Positions 1 to 8,380 of a DNA stretch of 40,589 bases are shown here, one piece after another; within the stretch, counting starts at the first letter, position 1, and each line of letters begins with the position of its first letter. Both the position numbers and the translations under genes were made by a program. The notes below the pieces were generated by a model. The model worked only from the letters and a program-made list of their open reading frames with translations. It had not been told where the DNA came from and made no database searches. Source of the DNA: Methanomassiliicoccaceae archaeon (GTDB lineage Archaea; Thermoplasmatota; Thermoplasmata; Methanomassiliicoccales; Methanomethylophilaceae); NCBI GenBank assembly GCA_009786295.1, contig WQTN01000144.1, positions 1 to 40,589 of the forward strand, read 5' to 3'.

Positions 1-278
1 TCTGCCGTGAGTTCTATCATGACCCCCGTGAAATAGTTGGACAGATGGTAGATGACCTCCATGCGGTCGATCATATCATTGCCCATTATCGAGGTCACGT
101 GCTCAAAGGTCAGGTTGTCATGTATGTACGCACATACATCGTGGATCGCGTCCCTGTCGACTTTTGCGAATACTCTTCTTTCCGCCGTTCGGGTGATGCT
201 CACCTTGCCGGAGAATTCACGTCTGAGTATGTCCGATATCTCTTGGACCGATGGTGCCTGAAGTACTTCGTCTGTCAT
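1..278 (-). CDS. fpoC: FpoC/NuoC-like 30-kDa subunit, N-terminal part (cut by window edge)
   Basis: The reading frame begins with ATG at 278-276, preceded by a GGAGG Shine-Dalgarno that overlaps the end of fpoB, and runs off the left edge, so only about 92 residues are visible. The visible part ends with the pattern EVIYHLSNYFTGVMIELTA, which fits the N-terminal half of the NuoC/30-kDa family (the peripheral-arm subunit next to the NuoB-type Fe-S subunit). Its place directly after fpoA and fpoB is the standard gene order of complex I-like and F420H2 dehydrogenase operons. Known of the family: it carries no cofactor and links the NuoB and NuoD subunits. I infer it belongs to an Fpo-like proton-pumping complex of a methanogen. 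The fold assignment rests mostly on gene order plus the short motif. Confidence 0.8.
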   Translation of the reverse strand, partial: MTDEVLQAPSVQEISDILRREFSGKVSITRTAERRVFAKVDRDAIHDVCAYIHDNLTFEHVTSIMGNDMIDRMEVIYHLSNYFTGVMIELTA

Positions 279-280
279 TT

Positions 281-844
281 TTAGTCCTCCAGGAATACTC
301 CTCTCATGAAGTAATCGTCTATCTTCTTCTGAAGAAGCATGAAGCCGTCTATCATCGCATCCGGCCTCGCCGGGCATCCCGGTATGTATATGTCCACAGG
401 GATTATCTGATCCAGGCCCTGGACCGTGTTGTATGAATCATACCAAGGTCCGCCCGATATTGCGCATTCGCCCATTGCCACCACCCATTTGGGGTTCGGG
501 ATCTGTTCGTACAGACGCCTGAGGTCCGGACGTATCTTCTTTGATATCCATCCGTTGACCAACAGTACATCGGTCTGCCTCGGAGAGGACCTGTATATCA
601 TGCCGTAACGTTCCGCATCGAATCTCGGTGCGGATGCAGCCGCCATCTCAAGGGCGCAGCATGCCAGTCCCCAGTGCAGAGGGTGCATGGAATTTCTCAT
701 TGCCCACGACCAAATAGGTCCGGTGAGCTTATCTACAGTCTTTTTCGTACCCGCGCTGAGGAGGTCGTTGATCATGGCGGATGACCATGTCATGAATTCC
801 TCTTTGCTCATGGCAACGGCGTGTGGGTAAAGGCTCATATCCAT
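281..844 (-). CDS. fpoB: F420H2/NADH dehydrogenase-like subunit B (N2 Fe-S cluster)
   Basis: 187 residues from ATG 844-842, chosen because GGAGGAAACAGT stands just before it; a longer open frame to 955 lacks this and overlaps fpoA deeply. The protein shows the NuoB/20-kDa hallmarks: paired cysteines in GLACCALEM, the segment RQTDVLLVNGWI, then MGECAISGG and the last ligand in DIYIPGCPARPDA. These four cysteines bind the N2 4Fe-4S cluster, the last electron carrier before the membrane quinone or methanophenazine site. The start overlaps the end of fpoA by 10 bases and its stop is followed at once by the fpoC ribosome site, so the three are translated as one operon. Whether the complex takes electrons from F420H2 or ferredoxin cannot be told from this piece. 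Confidence 0.95.
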   Translation of the reverse strand: MDMSLYPHAVAMSKEEFMTWSSAMINDLLSAGTKKTVDKLTGPIWSWAMRNSMHPLHWGLACCALEMAAASAPRFDAERYGMIYRSSPRQTDVLLVNGWISKKIRPDLRRLYEQIPNPKWVVAMGECAISGGPWYDSYNTVQGLDQIIPVDIYIPGCPARPDAMIDGFMLLQKKIDDYFMRGVFLED

Positions 845-1209
845 ACTGTTTCCTCCTTTTTGAGAGAGTATGTGACTCCGAGAATCATTATGCTCAGGAA
901 CAGGAGCATCCATACGGTGGCCATGGTCGAAAGACCAGAAAAGGCAACGGCCCATACCATGAGGAATGTAGCTATCAGATCAAAGACCACAAAAATGATT
1001 GCAAAAGCATAGTATTGGAATTTGAACTGTACATGGGCATCCCCAATCGGTTCGGAACCGCACTCGTATGTATTTTCCATCCACTGAGTTGGTTTGCTCG
1101 GTCTTACGAACCTTGAGACCAGCCACGACAATGGCGCGAATCCGAGGGCAATGATGCCAACGACGACCAATGGTATGTAGGACACAACTAGTGACATTAG
1201 GCTTCGCAT
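835..1209 (-). CDS. fpoA: F420H2/NADH dehydrogenase-like subunit A (membrane)
   Basis: 124 residues with three hydrophobic segments (about residues 5-30, 64-88 and 93-113) and the family signature YECGSEPIGDAHVQFKFQYY in the loop between the first and second. NuoA/FpoA is a small membrane subunit at the joint between the hydrophilic and membrane arms of complex I-like enzymes. Length is usual for the family. It is the first gene of the operon: TATA-like sequences lie upstream at 1217-1229 and 1255-1264, and its 3' end overlaps the fpoB start. A second ATG at codon 5 is a possible alternative start. Identification is firm; the redox partner is inferred only from the methanogen context. Confidence 0.95.
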   Translation of the reverse strand: MRSLMSLVVSYIPLVVVGIIALGFAPLSWLVSRFVRPSKPTQWMENTYECGSEPIGDAHVQFKFQYYAFAIIFVVFDLIATFLMVWAVAFSGLSTMATVWMLLFLSIMILGVTYSLKKEETVWI

Positions 1210-1216
1210 GCTTTCC

Positions 1217-1264
1217 TTAATATATAATGTTTGCAGGCGCGCGCTTCCTTTCCCTTATATATAG
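1217..1264 (-). promoter_or_regulatory. Promoter region of the fpo operon
   Basis: Read on the minus strand, the gap upstream of fpoA contains CTATATATAAGG (about 1253-1264) and a second AT block TTATATATTAA (1217-1229). The distal box is at about the right distance for a start of transcription near 1230 with a leader of roughly 20 bases; AAGGA just before the ATG could serve as a weak Shine-Dalgarno. Assignment is by archaeal consensus only. Confidence 0.5.
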
Positions 1265-1619
1265 CGATCGGGCATTTTATTACTTTGGCAATGGATATGC
1301 CAAAAGGCAATATGTCAGCACAAGACATATTCATCTATGGATAGAGCAGCAGCGGCATTCATCAGAGGTTTGACTGCAGAAAAACTGTTTTGAGAAGGAT
1401 ATCTCCGCATGAATTTCAAATACAACGGCAAAATAAGGCGACCCGCATCAAAACAAATGTCTTACAATCATATGTGCCAGATATAAGAAATATGCATATT
1501 ATGTCCGGCTGCTTCTGTTTATTTTTAAGAATATCATATTTTCAATGCCTTCGGATGGATTATGAAGTATTGAAAAGAAAATTGCTGCCGCCTATACTGT
1601 GCGACGGCGCAAAAAAGTT
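1265..1619. other. Intergenic stretch, nothing firmly recognised
   Basis: About 350 bases between the fpo promoter and the 3' end of proC. Two very short plus-strand frames (17 and 18 codons, starting at 1291 and 1338) are the only open frames not shadowing proC; the first has a TATA-like TTTTATTAC about 16 bases upstream, but neither has a recognisable product. No RNA gene or repeat seen. Confidence 0.4.
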
Positions 1620-2426
1620 TCACTCTTTTCCTAATTCCTTGGACCTCATGGCGGATGCTTCGACCGCATTGATCAGTGCGGACCTGAGACCGCAGTCTTC
1701 CAGGACCCTTACCGCCTGTATCGACGTACCGCCCGGAGAACATACGATGTCTTTCATCTTCCCGGGATGTTCGCCTGTTTCCAGTATCGTTTTCGCTGCG
1801 CCCAGAAGCGTTTGTGCGGCCAGTTTTGTCGATATGTCCCTGGGGAGCCCCATGAGCACCCCTCCGTCCGACAGAGCCTCGATCATCATGTATGCGTACG
1901 CCGGACCGCTGCCACTAAGCCCCGTGACCGCATCAAGAAGGTATTCTTTCACCTCGAGTGATATCCCAACGGCCTTCAGAACGCTGTCGACCTTTGCACA
2001 ATCCTCGGATGTCGCATTGGTGCCGCGTGAGAATGCGGATGCGGATGCGAGCACCATGCAAGGCTGGTTGGGCATGACGCGCACAACCCTGCACGCTGGT
2101 ACATAGGACTCCAAGGTCGATATAGTTATTCCGGCGGCTATTGACATGACCAAATGGTTCTTCGTCAGGCTGCTCTTGATAGACGTCAGGACCTCGTCTA
2201 TCTGCTGCGGTTTGACCGAGAGCACTATGAATTTTGTGCTTTTTGCTATGGCCTGGTTGTCCTTGTGGACCTCTATCCCCAGCGTATCGGCTATGTACTT
2301 CCTTCTTGGTTCATACACTTCGCTGGCAATAATCTCGTCGGCGGTGTAGAGTCCTGCGCCGATGACGCCTTTCATAATAGCTTCGGCCATGTTGCCGACA
2401 CCGATGAAACCGATCTTTTTGGTCAT
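1620..2426 (-). CDS. proC: Pyrroline-5-carboxylate reductase
   Basis: 268 residues, full family length. The N-terminus is a Rossmann NAD(P)-binding fold, KKIGFIGVGNMAEAI, and the C-terminal helical domain has the ProC signature GLSGSGPAYAYMMIEAL followed by CSPGGTSIQAV. The enzyme reduces 1-pyrroline-5-carboxylate to proline with NAD(P)H in the cytoplasm, the last step of proline synthesis. The start is the ATG at 2426; the residues right after it already belong to the first beta strand, so no longer start is likely. It stands alone, with gaps of about 400 and 150 bases on its two sides. A related reaction occurs in pyrrolysine chemistry through PylD, but PylD is not this family, so I read it as proline synthesis. 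Confidence 0.95.
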   Translation of the reverse strand: MTKKIGFIGVGNMAEAIMKGVIGAGLYTADEIIASEVYEPRRKYIADTLGIEVHKDNQAIAKSTKFIVLSVKPQQIDEVLTSIKSSLTKNHLVMSIAAGITISTLESYVPACRVVRVMPNQPCMVLASASAFSRGTNATSEDCAKVDSVLKAVGISLEVKEYLLDAVTGLSGSGPAYAYMMIEALSDGGVLMGLPRDISTKLAAQTLLGAAKTILETGEHPGKMKDIVCSPGGTSIQAVRVLEDCGLRSALINAVEASAMRSKELGKE

Positions 2427-2576
2427 TTCCTGTACCTGATATACGATGACGGTGGATGTTAATAAAGTCTACTCTGTAATCTGGCTTTCGTAAATTCATT
2501 ATCAAAGAATAAAAACTGCGGGCTCAGACCCGTGTCGGCGGGAGTATGATTTCCTTATAATCCATATTCTATTTTA

Positions 2577-4301
2577 TTACCTAAAGGAGCTGCGGATGAG
2601 CCCGGTGAGAACTCTCGGGGAGTTCCTCCATATCGACCCTGCTTTCCAATCGAGACTGCTCTTATCGCATACGGTTGAGTTCATGAGTTCTCTTCCCTGT
2701 TCTTTGACCTCGCTGAGCCTGTTCTCTCTTTCCTCGGTGTTCTGAATGGCCATTATCTCATCCACTCTGTGCATCAGCATGCGGGCGGTCTCTGTCCTTT
2801 CTTTCCTTTGCTCGAGGACATCGGCTGATATCCTTGAGCTCTCGTACTCCATGGTCGCGAGCTCGATCGCCGCATCATACGTCGTCTCTGCGATCATGTC
2901 CTTCTTCATCCATTCGGTCTCGTAGGAGAGGACGTGCTTCCACGAAGGGTTCTCAAGAAGCCTCTTATGCTCTTCCAGAGATCTTGCGAAGAACCTGTAT
3001 CCCCACTTTTCCGGTTCTTCGAAAACTCTGCTTCCGGGATCGACGAACGGGGCGAAGGGTGCGTTGAAAATACAAAGGCCGTCTTCCTTATCCACCAGTC
3101 CCCAGAGCCTCTTTGAGGCTTTGGCACTGTCCAATGCCGATTCCCTTGTCTGATATGGGAGGCCGGTCATGTAGAACAGGTCGAGTCTCTCGCATCCGTT
3201 CCTGAATGCAGAGACGACTGATTTTTCTATGGATTCATTGGAATATCCTTTCCCGAGTGCGCTCCTGACCTTCTCATCGTGGGAATCGGGAGAGAATTCT
3301 ATGCTCCAGCCGCCTTCGAAAGCTTTGTCCAATTTTGAGAAATGTTCATCGCCGGCTCCGTTGAAGAGCTCGATCACAACGTGATTCTTTATCTTCCTCT
3401 CTTTGACTGCCTTAAGGAATCTTTCCGCATAACCGCTGCTGTGCTGTCTTATATCCCCGACAACAAAGATCGGCGTGTTCAGATAGCTTTGGATTGCGTC
3501 CATGTCTTCTGCAAGTTTTTCCGGACTTCTGTAAGCCGGCGCTTTCCTGCAGACCACTTTCTTGTTCGCGTGGTGCGATCCTCCGCATTCTGCGCAATTC
3601 AGGGAGCATCCTCTTACCGAGAACACTGATGTCAAAGGCAGTTTGTCCCAGCCGTACCAGGGAAGCGCGCCTTTGATATCCATGTTCCTTATGGCGCTCT
3701 TTATCATCATCCCGTAATCGAACTTTATATCATCCATGCTCTCCGGCGAATAGGATATCTCATTATTGCGTATCCTCCCCTGATCATCCTTCCATACCAG
3801 GTTCGGAACCTCTGACAGGCCCTTTCCTTCCTGCAGGGCCGTCATCATCTTTACCGTGGGCTCTTCTGTGGTATCGCCCCTCATCACCAAATCTACCTCC
3901 GGCCTGCCGATAAGCTCCTCCCAGAAGTAAGACGAAGTGAATCCTCCGAATTCCACTTTTGCGTCCGGATGATATTTTTTCACCAGTTTTGCTATCTCCG
4001 TCGCTCCGTGCACATGCGGCATCCAGTGAAGGTCTATCGCAAATACGTCCGCCTTCAGGGACTTGATCCTTCTTTCGACATCGAATCTCTCATCCTGAAG
4101 CATCTGCACCGCAAGATTGACTATCCTGGTCCTGAACCCGGCTGCCTCCAGGTGGGCGGAGATGGTCATGAAACCGATCGGATACATCTCGAAGACCGGC
4201 GATGAGGGTATGACATCGCTTATCGGCCCATAAAAGATCGTTTTCTTTCTGAAATCGTATACGCTAGGCGCATGAAGGAAAATTATGTCCGGACGAGCCA
4301 T
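2577..4301 (-). CDS. B12-binding/radical SAM protein (Ta0216-like family)
   Basis: 574 residues. The N-terminal ~170 residues look like a cobalamin-binding Rossmann domain (EMYPIGFMTISAHLEAAGF; KADVFAIDLHW; VEFGGFTSSYF). The radical SAM core carries the three-cysteine cluster motif CSLNCAEC at about residue 232-239 (CX3CX2C), and the strands after it (FVVGDIRQ, IEFSPDS, DLFYMTGLP) match a TIM-barrel. This arrangement fits a group named after a Thermoplasma acidophilum protein (Ta0216); the substrate is not known to me. It is the last gene of the folD-kptA-mmp11-uppS operon, two bases after uppS and with GGAGAG before its ATG. Direct neighbours suggest a housekeeping lipid, cofactor or RNA-modification role, but that is only inference. 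Confidence 0.85.
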   Translation of the reverse strand: MARPDIIFLHAPSVYDFRKKTIFYGPISDVIPSSPVFEMYPIGFMTISAHLEAAGFRTRIVNLAVQMLQDERFDVERRIKSLKADVFAIDLHWMPHVHGATEIAKLVKKYHPDAKVEFGGFTSSYFWEELIGRPEVDLVMRGDTTEEPTVKMMTALQEGKGLSEVPNLVWKDDQGRIRNNEISYSPESMDDIKFDYGMMIKSAIRNMDIKGALPWYGWDKLPLTSVFSVRGCSLNCAECGGSHHANKKVVCRKAPAYRSPEKLAEDMDAIQSYLNTPIFVVGDIRQHSSGYAERFLKAVKERKIKNHVVIELFNGAGDEHFSKLDKAFEGGWSIEFSPDSHDEKVRSALGKGYSNESIEKSVVSAFRNGCERLDLFYMTGLPYQTRESALDSAKASKRLWGLVDKEDGLCIFNAPFAPFVDPGSRVFEEPEKWGYRFFARSLEEHKRLLENPSWKHVLSYETEWMKKDMIAETTYDAAIELATMEYESSRISADVLEQRKERTETARMLMHRVDEIMAIQNTEERENRLSEVKEQGRELMNSTVCDKSSLDWKAGSIWRNSPRVLTGLIRSSFR

Positions 4302-4302
4302 T

Positions 4303-5082
4303 TTACTCTCCGTATCTTCTTATGCGCTGCTGGAATGATCTTATCGCCCTGAGCAGATCAATGTACCTGAACCCCGGCCAATACACATCCGCGAAATACA
4401 GTTCCGAATATGCCAGCTGCCAAAGCAGGAAGTTTGAGATCCTGACCTCCCCGGACGTTCTGAGGACCAGGTCCGGGTCCGGTATGTCCGAGGTGTAAAG
4501 GTGTTTCGAGAAGGTCTCTTCGGATATGTCTTCAACATCAAGTTCTTTATTTGCTACCTTTTTTGCAATGTCCTTTACTGCGGCGACTATCTCCTGCCTG
4601 CTCCCGTATGCCATCGCGACGCTGAAACGGAAATCTGAATAGTCCGCTGTCTTTTCCTCCGCATACTGTATGGCCTCCCTGACGCTTTCCGGCAGGGTCG
4701 AACGATCTCCGAAGACTGTGATCTTTACTTTCTTCTCATGTATCTTCTTGCTGTCGGCCATCCTGTGCAGCGCTGTCTCCGACAGTTCCATTATGAAATC
4801 CAGTTCGTCCTTGTCCCTCTTGAAATTCTCGGTGGAAAGCGCATAGACAGTAACATATCTTATGCCGAGGTCCAGGCACCACTCCAGCATCTCTTCTATC
4901 TTCTCCTCGCCTTTGCGGTGGCCTTCGTTCCCATCGCCGTCCAGGTATTCTGCGGCGTATCTCCTGTTGCCGTCCATTATCATGGCGATGTGTTTCGGGA
5001 TCGGTCCTTTCTTTATTTCTTGGGTAAGTTCCCTCTTGTATCTGGAATAGGCTGTCTTTGTGAACATTCCGGACGGCCTCAT
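4303..5082 (-). CDS. uppS: Polyprenyl diphosphate synthase (cis-prenyltransferase)
   Basis: 259 residues from ATG 5082; AGGTGA lies just upstream and the stop of mmp11 (5087-5089) precedes it. A longer frame to 5121 would overlap mmp11. The cis-prenyltransferase marks are all present: the diphosphate-binding MIMDGNRRYA near residue 35, YALSTENFKR, MAYGSRQEI, and near the C-terminus LRTSGEVRISNFLLWQLAYSEL with the FADVYWP tail. The enzyme adds isopentenyl diphosphate units in cis geometry to make the long polyprenyl (dolichol-type) carrier lipid used in glycosylation and cell-surface synthesis. Chain length cannot be read from the sequence. It is the fourth gene of the operon. Confidence 0.95.
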   Translation of the reverse strand: MRPSGMFTKTAYSRYKRELTQEIKKGPIPKHIAMIMDGNRRYAAEYLDGDGNEGHRKGEEKIEEMLEWCLDLGIRYVTVYALSTENFKRDKDELDFIMELSETALHRMADSKKIHEKKVKITVFGDRSTLPESVREAIQYAEEKTADYSDFRFSVAMAYGSRQEIVAAVKDIAKKVANKELDVEDISEETFSKHLYTSDIPDPDLVLRTSGEVRISNFLLWQLAYSELYFADVYWPGFRYIDLLRAIRSFQQRIRRYGE

Positions 5083-5086
5083 CCTA

Positions 5087-6037
5087 TCACCTGAAATCCT
5101 CCGGTATTCCAGCAGCCTCACCGCCCATGTCGAAACATCCTATGGCGGCGACAGCGCCGATCACGCCTCCCATCCCGGTTATGCTTATGACCTGTATCCC
5201 GCACCTCTCCGCCGCCTTTATCGCTTCGCCTTCCTCGAGTATCACGTTCTTTGCCTTCAGGCCGTACTCTTTCAGCGCAGGCGGTATGCTGAGGCCTTTG
5301 TAAACGGTCATAACGGAATCTTTTGAGAAGGATTCCTTCTTCACGAAATCCCTGCAGTACTCTATGAGCGCCGGTATCTCCTCCTCTTTCACTGCGAAGG
5401 ATACTGCGGTCGCGCAGCAGTTGGTCGTCTTGTTCGGGACCTTGGGATTCAATTGTATTATCCTGTGCTCGATGAAGCTGCCGATCGGGCAGCTGTTTCC
5501 CATCTTCAGCGTGGTGACCCACGACGCGCCTTTCTCTTTGGTGTCTGTGTCGTCCACTCCGACAATGACCCTGACCATTTTCGGCGTGATGATGTCCACA
5601 TGCGCCCTGTGGGCTCCGCCTATCTTGAAATCATCAGGATATTCCGTCTGTATGACATCAGGACACTGCGGGATGCATGCGCCTATTCCGACGGTCGCAC
5701 CCGCTATCCCGTACCATGTGGTCCTGACCTTGTCTCCTTCGACCTTTAGAGCCGCGAGGCCCTGGCCTCCGACGTGCTCTGAAACCGGACCAAAATGAAG
5801 TTCGCTCTCTCCTATCACTGTGTCCATTATCAGGGTCTGGCCGTCCATTCTTATATTCTTGATGACTCCGCCGGATCTTCTGCGGTTAACGACATCCCAT
5901 TCTCCGGGGCCTTTCGATATACACTTTTCGACTACCTGCGCAACGCCCCTTTTCTCATCCACCATGGTAAGGAACCCCTTACAGAACAGCGGGCCATATT
6001 TCTGCCTGACCTCATCCGGCCGGAGTATCTGCACCAT
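5087..6037 (-). CDS. Methanogenesis marker protein 11 (TiaS-related)
   Basis: 316 residues. I recognise it as the methanogenesis marker 11 family: N-terminal FCKGFLTMVDEKRGVAQVVE, a glycine-rich middle (YGIAGATVGIGACIPQCPDV), then VGVDDTDTKEKGASW, which resembles the DDTD motif of the archaeal tRNA(Ile) agmatidine synthetase (TiaS)/DUF1743 fold. Its family is found nearly only in methanogens and its biochemical role is unsettled, to my knowledge. The ATG at 6037 shares its A with the kptA stop (TAATG), which means translational coupling. A cysteine pair (NCCATA) near residue 186 could bind metal. Its place between an RNA phosphotransferase and a prenyltransferase does not define its substrate. 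Confidence 0.85.
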   Translation of the reverse strand: MVQILRPDEVRQKYGPLFCKGFLTMVDEKRGVAQVVEKCISKGPGEWDVVNRRRSGGVIKNIRMDGQTLIMDTVIGESELHFGPVSEHVGGQGLAALKVEGDKVRTTWYGIAGATVGIGACIPQCPDVIQTEYPDDFKIGGAHRAHVDIITPKMVRVIVGVDDTDTKEKGASWVTTLKMGNSCPIGSFIEHRIIQLNPKVPNKTTNCCATAVSFAVKEEEIPALIEYCRDFVKKESFSKDSVMTVYKGLSIPPALKEYGLKAKNVILEEGEAIKAAERCGIQVISITGMGGVIGAVAAIGCFDMGGEAAGIPEDFR

Positions 6038-6723
6038 TATAAGTCCTCATCTTCCCCTGTACTGTCTCCGCCTTTGTCGTCCCCGTCTTCCTCGTCGGCG
6101 ACATATATGAACTCCGACGGGACCTGATCGCAAAGGAACACTGTCTTCGCAGCCCTCCCTATCTCTATCCCCGCATCAATGCATCCTGCAGTGTCGATCG
6201 CAAGGATTATCGGATCTCCATCCTCTCTTACTGACCCAGCCTTCATCGCATCCTTGTATGTGCGGGAAAGGTGAACCATGGCTCTGTCTGTTGGGAAAAG
6301 CCCTTCGTTGAGCACCTCTTCGCATTTATCTTCTGTAATGGGATAGTATAGCGTCTCCGGTATATCGTCGACCGGGTGCCTGAGGTTCAGTTCTTCGATC
6401 GTGTGACCGTACGTTGCCCTTACATCGGCCCCGGATATCTGGTATCTTCCCTTGGGGTCGGTCTCAGCCATTGCCTCGATATGGTGGGTCCTTATCCACT
6501 TCATCTTTGGGTACTTTGCCTTCATGACGGAGACTATGTCCCTCATATCAACAAATCCCTGCTCATCCATATCCAGATCATACTTTCCGTGCCTGAGTAT
6601 GCCTGCCATCGTCCTGCCGAGCTTCTCCACCTCGAAGTCGCTCATAAGGAACTTTCCTTCCTCTCCGCATACCGGACAATATTCATCACGGAAATAGCCG
6701 TGGTCCTCACATTCCCTCATCAT
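6037..6723 (-). CDS. kptA: RNA 2'-phosphotransferase (Tpt1/KptA) with N-terminal zinc ribbon
   Basis: 228 residues. Residues ~4-21 form a CX2H...CX2C zinc-ribbon-like knuckle (CEDHGYFRDEYCPVC). After it come the Tpt1/KptA marks: the LRHGKYDLDMDEQGFVD segment with the Arg-His pair, IRTHHIEA, YQISGADVRATYGHT and YYPITEDKCEEVLNEGL. Tpt1/KptA removes an internal 2'-phosphate from RNA with NAD, giving ADP-ribose 1'',2''-cyclic phosphate; in archaea the natural target is unclear because tRNA ligation does not leave a 2'-phosphate. The C-terminus is a strongly acidic tail (about 25 residues). The ATG follows the folD stop with no gap. Third-gene coupling to mmp11 by TAATG. Confidence 0.93.
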   Translation of the reverse strand: MMRECEDHGYFRDEYCPVCGEEGKFLMSDFEVEKLGRTMAGILRHGKYDLDMDEQGFVDMRDIVSVMKAKYPKMKWIRTHHIEAMAETDPKGRYQISGADVRATYGHTIEELNLRHPVDDIPETLYYPITEDKCEEVLNEGLFPTDRAMVHLSRTYKDAMKAGSVREDGDPIILAIDTAGCIDAGIEIGRAAKTVFLCDQVPSEFIYVADEEDGDDKGGDSTGEDEDL

Positions 6724-7617
6724 TTAATCACATCTTTGAACAGCATTCTCGACGGCAGACACCGTGTTGACCATGAGCATGCAGATCGTCATCGGGCCTA
6801 CGCCTCCCGGCACAGGCGATATGGCGGAGACCTTGTCCTTTACGCCGTCAAAATCCACATCCCCCACCAGTCTGGACCCTTTCGGCGAACCGGGATCGTC
6901 GATCCTGTTCGTACCCACATCGATTACTACCGCACCCTCTTTTACCATGTCGGCGGTCACAAAGTTCGGCCTGCCCATCGCCACTATCAGTATATCGGCC
7001 GTCTTGGTTATTGACGGAAGGTCTTTGGTTCTTGAATGCACAACTGTTACTGTTGAGTCGGCTCCGTCTCCTTTCTGCATCATCATCGCAGCCATCGGCT
7101 TACCGACTATATTGCTCCTTCCGACCACGACCACATGTTTCCCCTTGGTCTCTATCCCAGACCTTACCAGCATCTGCTGGACCCCGGCCGGGGTGGCGGG
7201 GAGAAAATCAGGTTCCCCGATGAGCATCTTTCCCACATTCACCGGATGGAAACAATCCACGTCCTTCTTGGGATCTATCGCACAGATCACTTTCTTCTCA
7301 TCTATATGAGACGGAAGCGGCAGCTGAACCAGAAGGCCGTGGATGGTCCTTTCTTTGTTAAGTTCATCAACCTTTTCCAGAAGTTCTTTCTCCGTGGTGC
7401 TCTCAGGCAGCACTATCGTAACGGAATGCATTCCGAGTTCCTCGCATTTCTTGCCCTTCATCCTCACATAAACTTCGGACGCGGGATCTTTACCGACAAG
7501 CACAACTGCCAGCCCGGGAATCGTGCCTTTGGACCTCAGGGTCTCTATCCTCTCCGTGAGCTCTGCATATATGCTGTTCGAAACATCCTTTCCTAGAATG
7601 AGACGGGCACCTGTCAT
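6724..7617 (-). CDS. folD: Methylene-tetrahydrofolate dehydrogenase/methenyl-THF cyclohydrolase
   Basis: 297 residues, normal FolD length. Motifs in order: SEVYVRMKGKKC (active-site Tyr and Lys), LLVQLPLPSHI, DVDCFHPVNVG, FLPATPAGVQQML, the nucleotide-binding VVVVGRSNIVGKPMA, and the C-terminal PGGVGPMTICMLMVNT. It interconverts 5,10-methylene-, methenyl- and 10-formyl-tetrahydrofolate in the cytoplasm. In methylotrophic methanogens without the full tetrahydromethanopterin branch this provides one-carbon units for biosynthesis, which would fit the inferred lineage. It is the first gene of a five-gene operon; a TATA-like ATAATATAATAG lies about 30 bases upstream and no strong Shine-Dalgarno is visible, so a short leader is likely. 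Confidence 0.96.
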   Translation of the reverse strand: MTGARLILGKDVSNSIYAELTERIETLRSKGTIPGLAVVLVGKDPASEVYVRMKGKKCEELGMHSVTIVLPESTTEKELLEKVDELNKERTIHGLLVQLPLPSHIDEKKVICAIDPKKDVDCFHPVNVGKMLIGEPDFLPATPAGVQQMLVRSGIETKGKHVVVVGRSNIVGKPMAAMMMQKGDGADSTVTVVHSRTKDLPSITKTADILIVAMGRPNFVTADMVKEGAVVIDVGTNRIDDPGSPKGSRLVGDVDFDGVKDKVSAISPVPGGVGPMTICMLMVNTVSAVENAVQRCD

Positions 7618-7639
7618 AATGAAGATTTGTAGTGCACTC

Positions 7640-7655
7640 TATTATATTATCTCAT
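7640..7655 (-). promoter_or_regulatory. TATA box of the folD operon
   Basis: On the minus strand the sequence GATAATATAATAG lies at roughly 7640-7655, 23-38 bases upstream of the folD ATG. It is the only strong AT-rich box in that part of the divergent intergenic region and places the transcription start a few bases before the ATG. Confidence 0.5.
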
Positions 7656-7870
7656 CGGCTGGCTTATTTGATATGACCTATTCAGGCTGAAATCAGAGAT
7701 AAACCGCATTGGTTTCCAAACCGATTATCTGTTTTCAGAAATCGAGAATCTGGAACAACCTTTATTAACCGTACCTGTCAATTATAAACTGTGGGTAAAT
7801 GGGGTGCACAAAGGTTTTCTTAAGAGACCTGCGCAACTTTAAACACAGGTAAAAAGGAGGAGTATAATAA

Positions 7871-8317
7871 ATGACTGATTTTAAAGCAATGTCCTCAATA
7901 TATTCAATCCTGATTCTGGTAGGCGGACTGATCGGCATAATAGCCGTGTTCTTAGCATGGATAGATGTGGATTTTGGCATCTTCGGTTCATACACAGTGT
8001 CAGGATGGGAGATAGTGAGGGAAAGTCTCGAAGACCCTGCTTTGGGTGATATCAGTGAGAGCTATGTCCAGTGGATGCCGCTGATTGTACTGATATTCTC
8101 TGTGGTAGGACTTCTCATCGGACTGACTGCGCTGCTTAAGCCCAGAAAAGAGATGGGCGCAGGCGCAATTGTGTGCGGTATCCTCGCGGTAATAGCAGGG
8201 ATCCTGTTCTACACATATGAGTCCATCTCCGATGTTGCGGGCATGGGAATCTATCTCGCCATGGTCGCAGGCATAGTGATGGTCATATTCGGGGCACTGA
8301 GACTGTTTACCAAGTAA
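7871..8317 (+). CDS. Small four-helix membrane protein, unknown function
   Basis: 148 residues with a clear Shine-Dalgarno (AGGAGG, about 7856-7862) before ATG 7871. Four hydrophobic segments: about residues 12-32, 65-86, 95-115 and 122-145, with an outside-facing loop after the first helix holding the acidic stretch DVDFGIFGSYTVSGWE. The even spacing and small loops look like the small tetraspan membrane proteins common in methanogen genomes, but I recognise no named family. A TATA-like AATTATAAAC lies near 7780. It stands divergent from folD and is followed by a ~290-base gap. Likely cytoplasmic-membrane protein of unknown role. Confidence 0.75.
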   Translation: MTDFKAMSSIYSILILVGGLIGIIAVFLAWIDVDFGIFGSYTVSGWEIVRESLEDPALGDISESYVQWMPLIVLIFSVVGLLIGLTALLKPRKEMGAGAIVCGILAVIAGILFYTYESISDVAGMGIYLAMVAGIVMVIFGALRLFTK

Positions 8318-8380
8318 GCTTCAAAAAGCTCTGGAAGACCATAAACCATTTCCTATTTTTATGAAAAATGAAAGTTAAGA

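Noticed and set aside
1390..2106. Plus-strand frame of 238 codons
   Set aside because: It lies antisense to proC, shows no domain pattern, and starts in non-coding DNA.
5060..6127. Several plus-strand frames of 88-144 codons
   Set aside because: All are antisense to mmp11 and kptA, which have clear family motifs and coupled starts.
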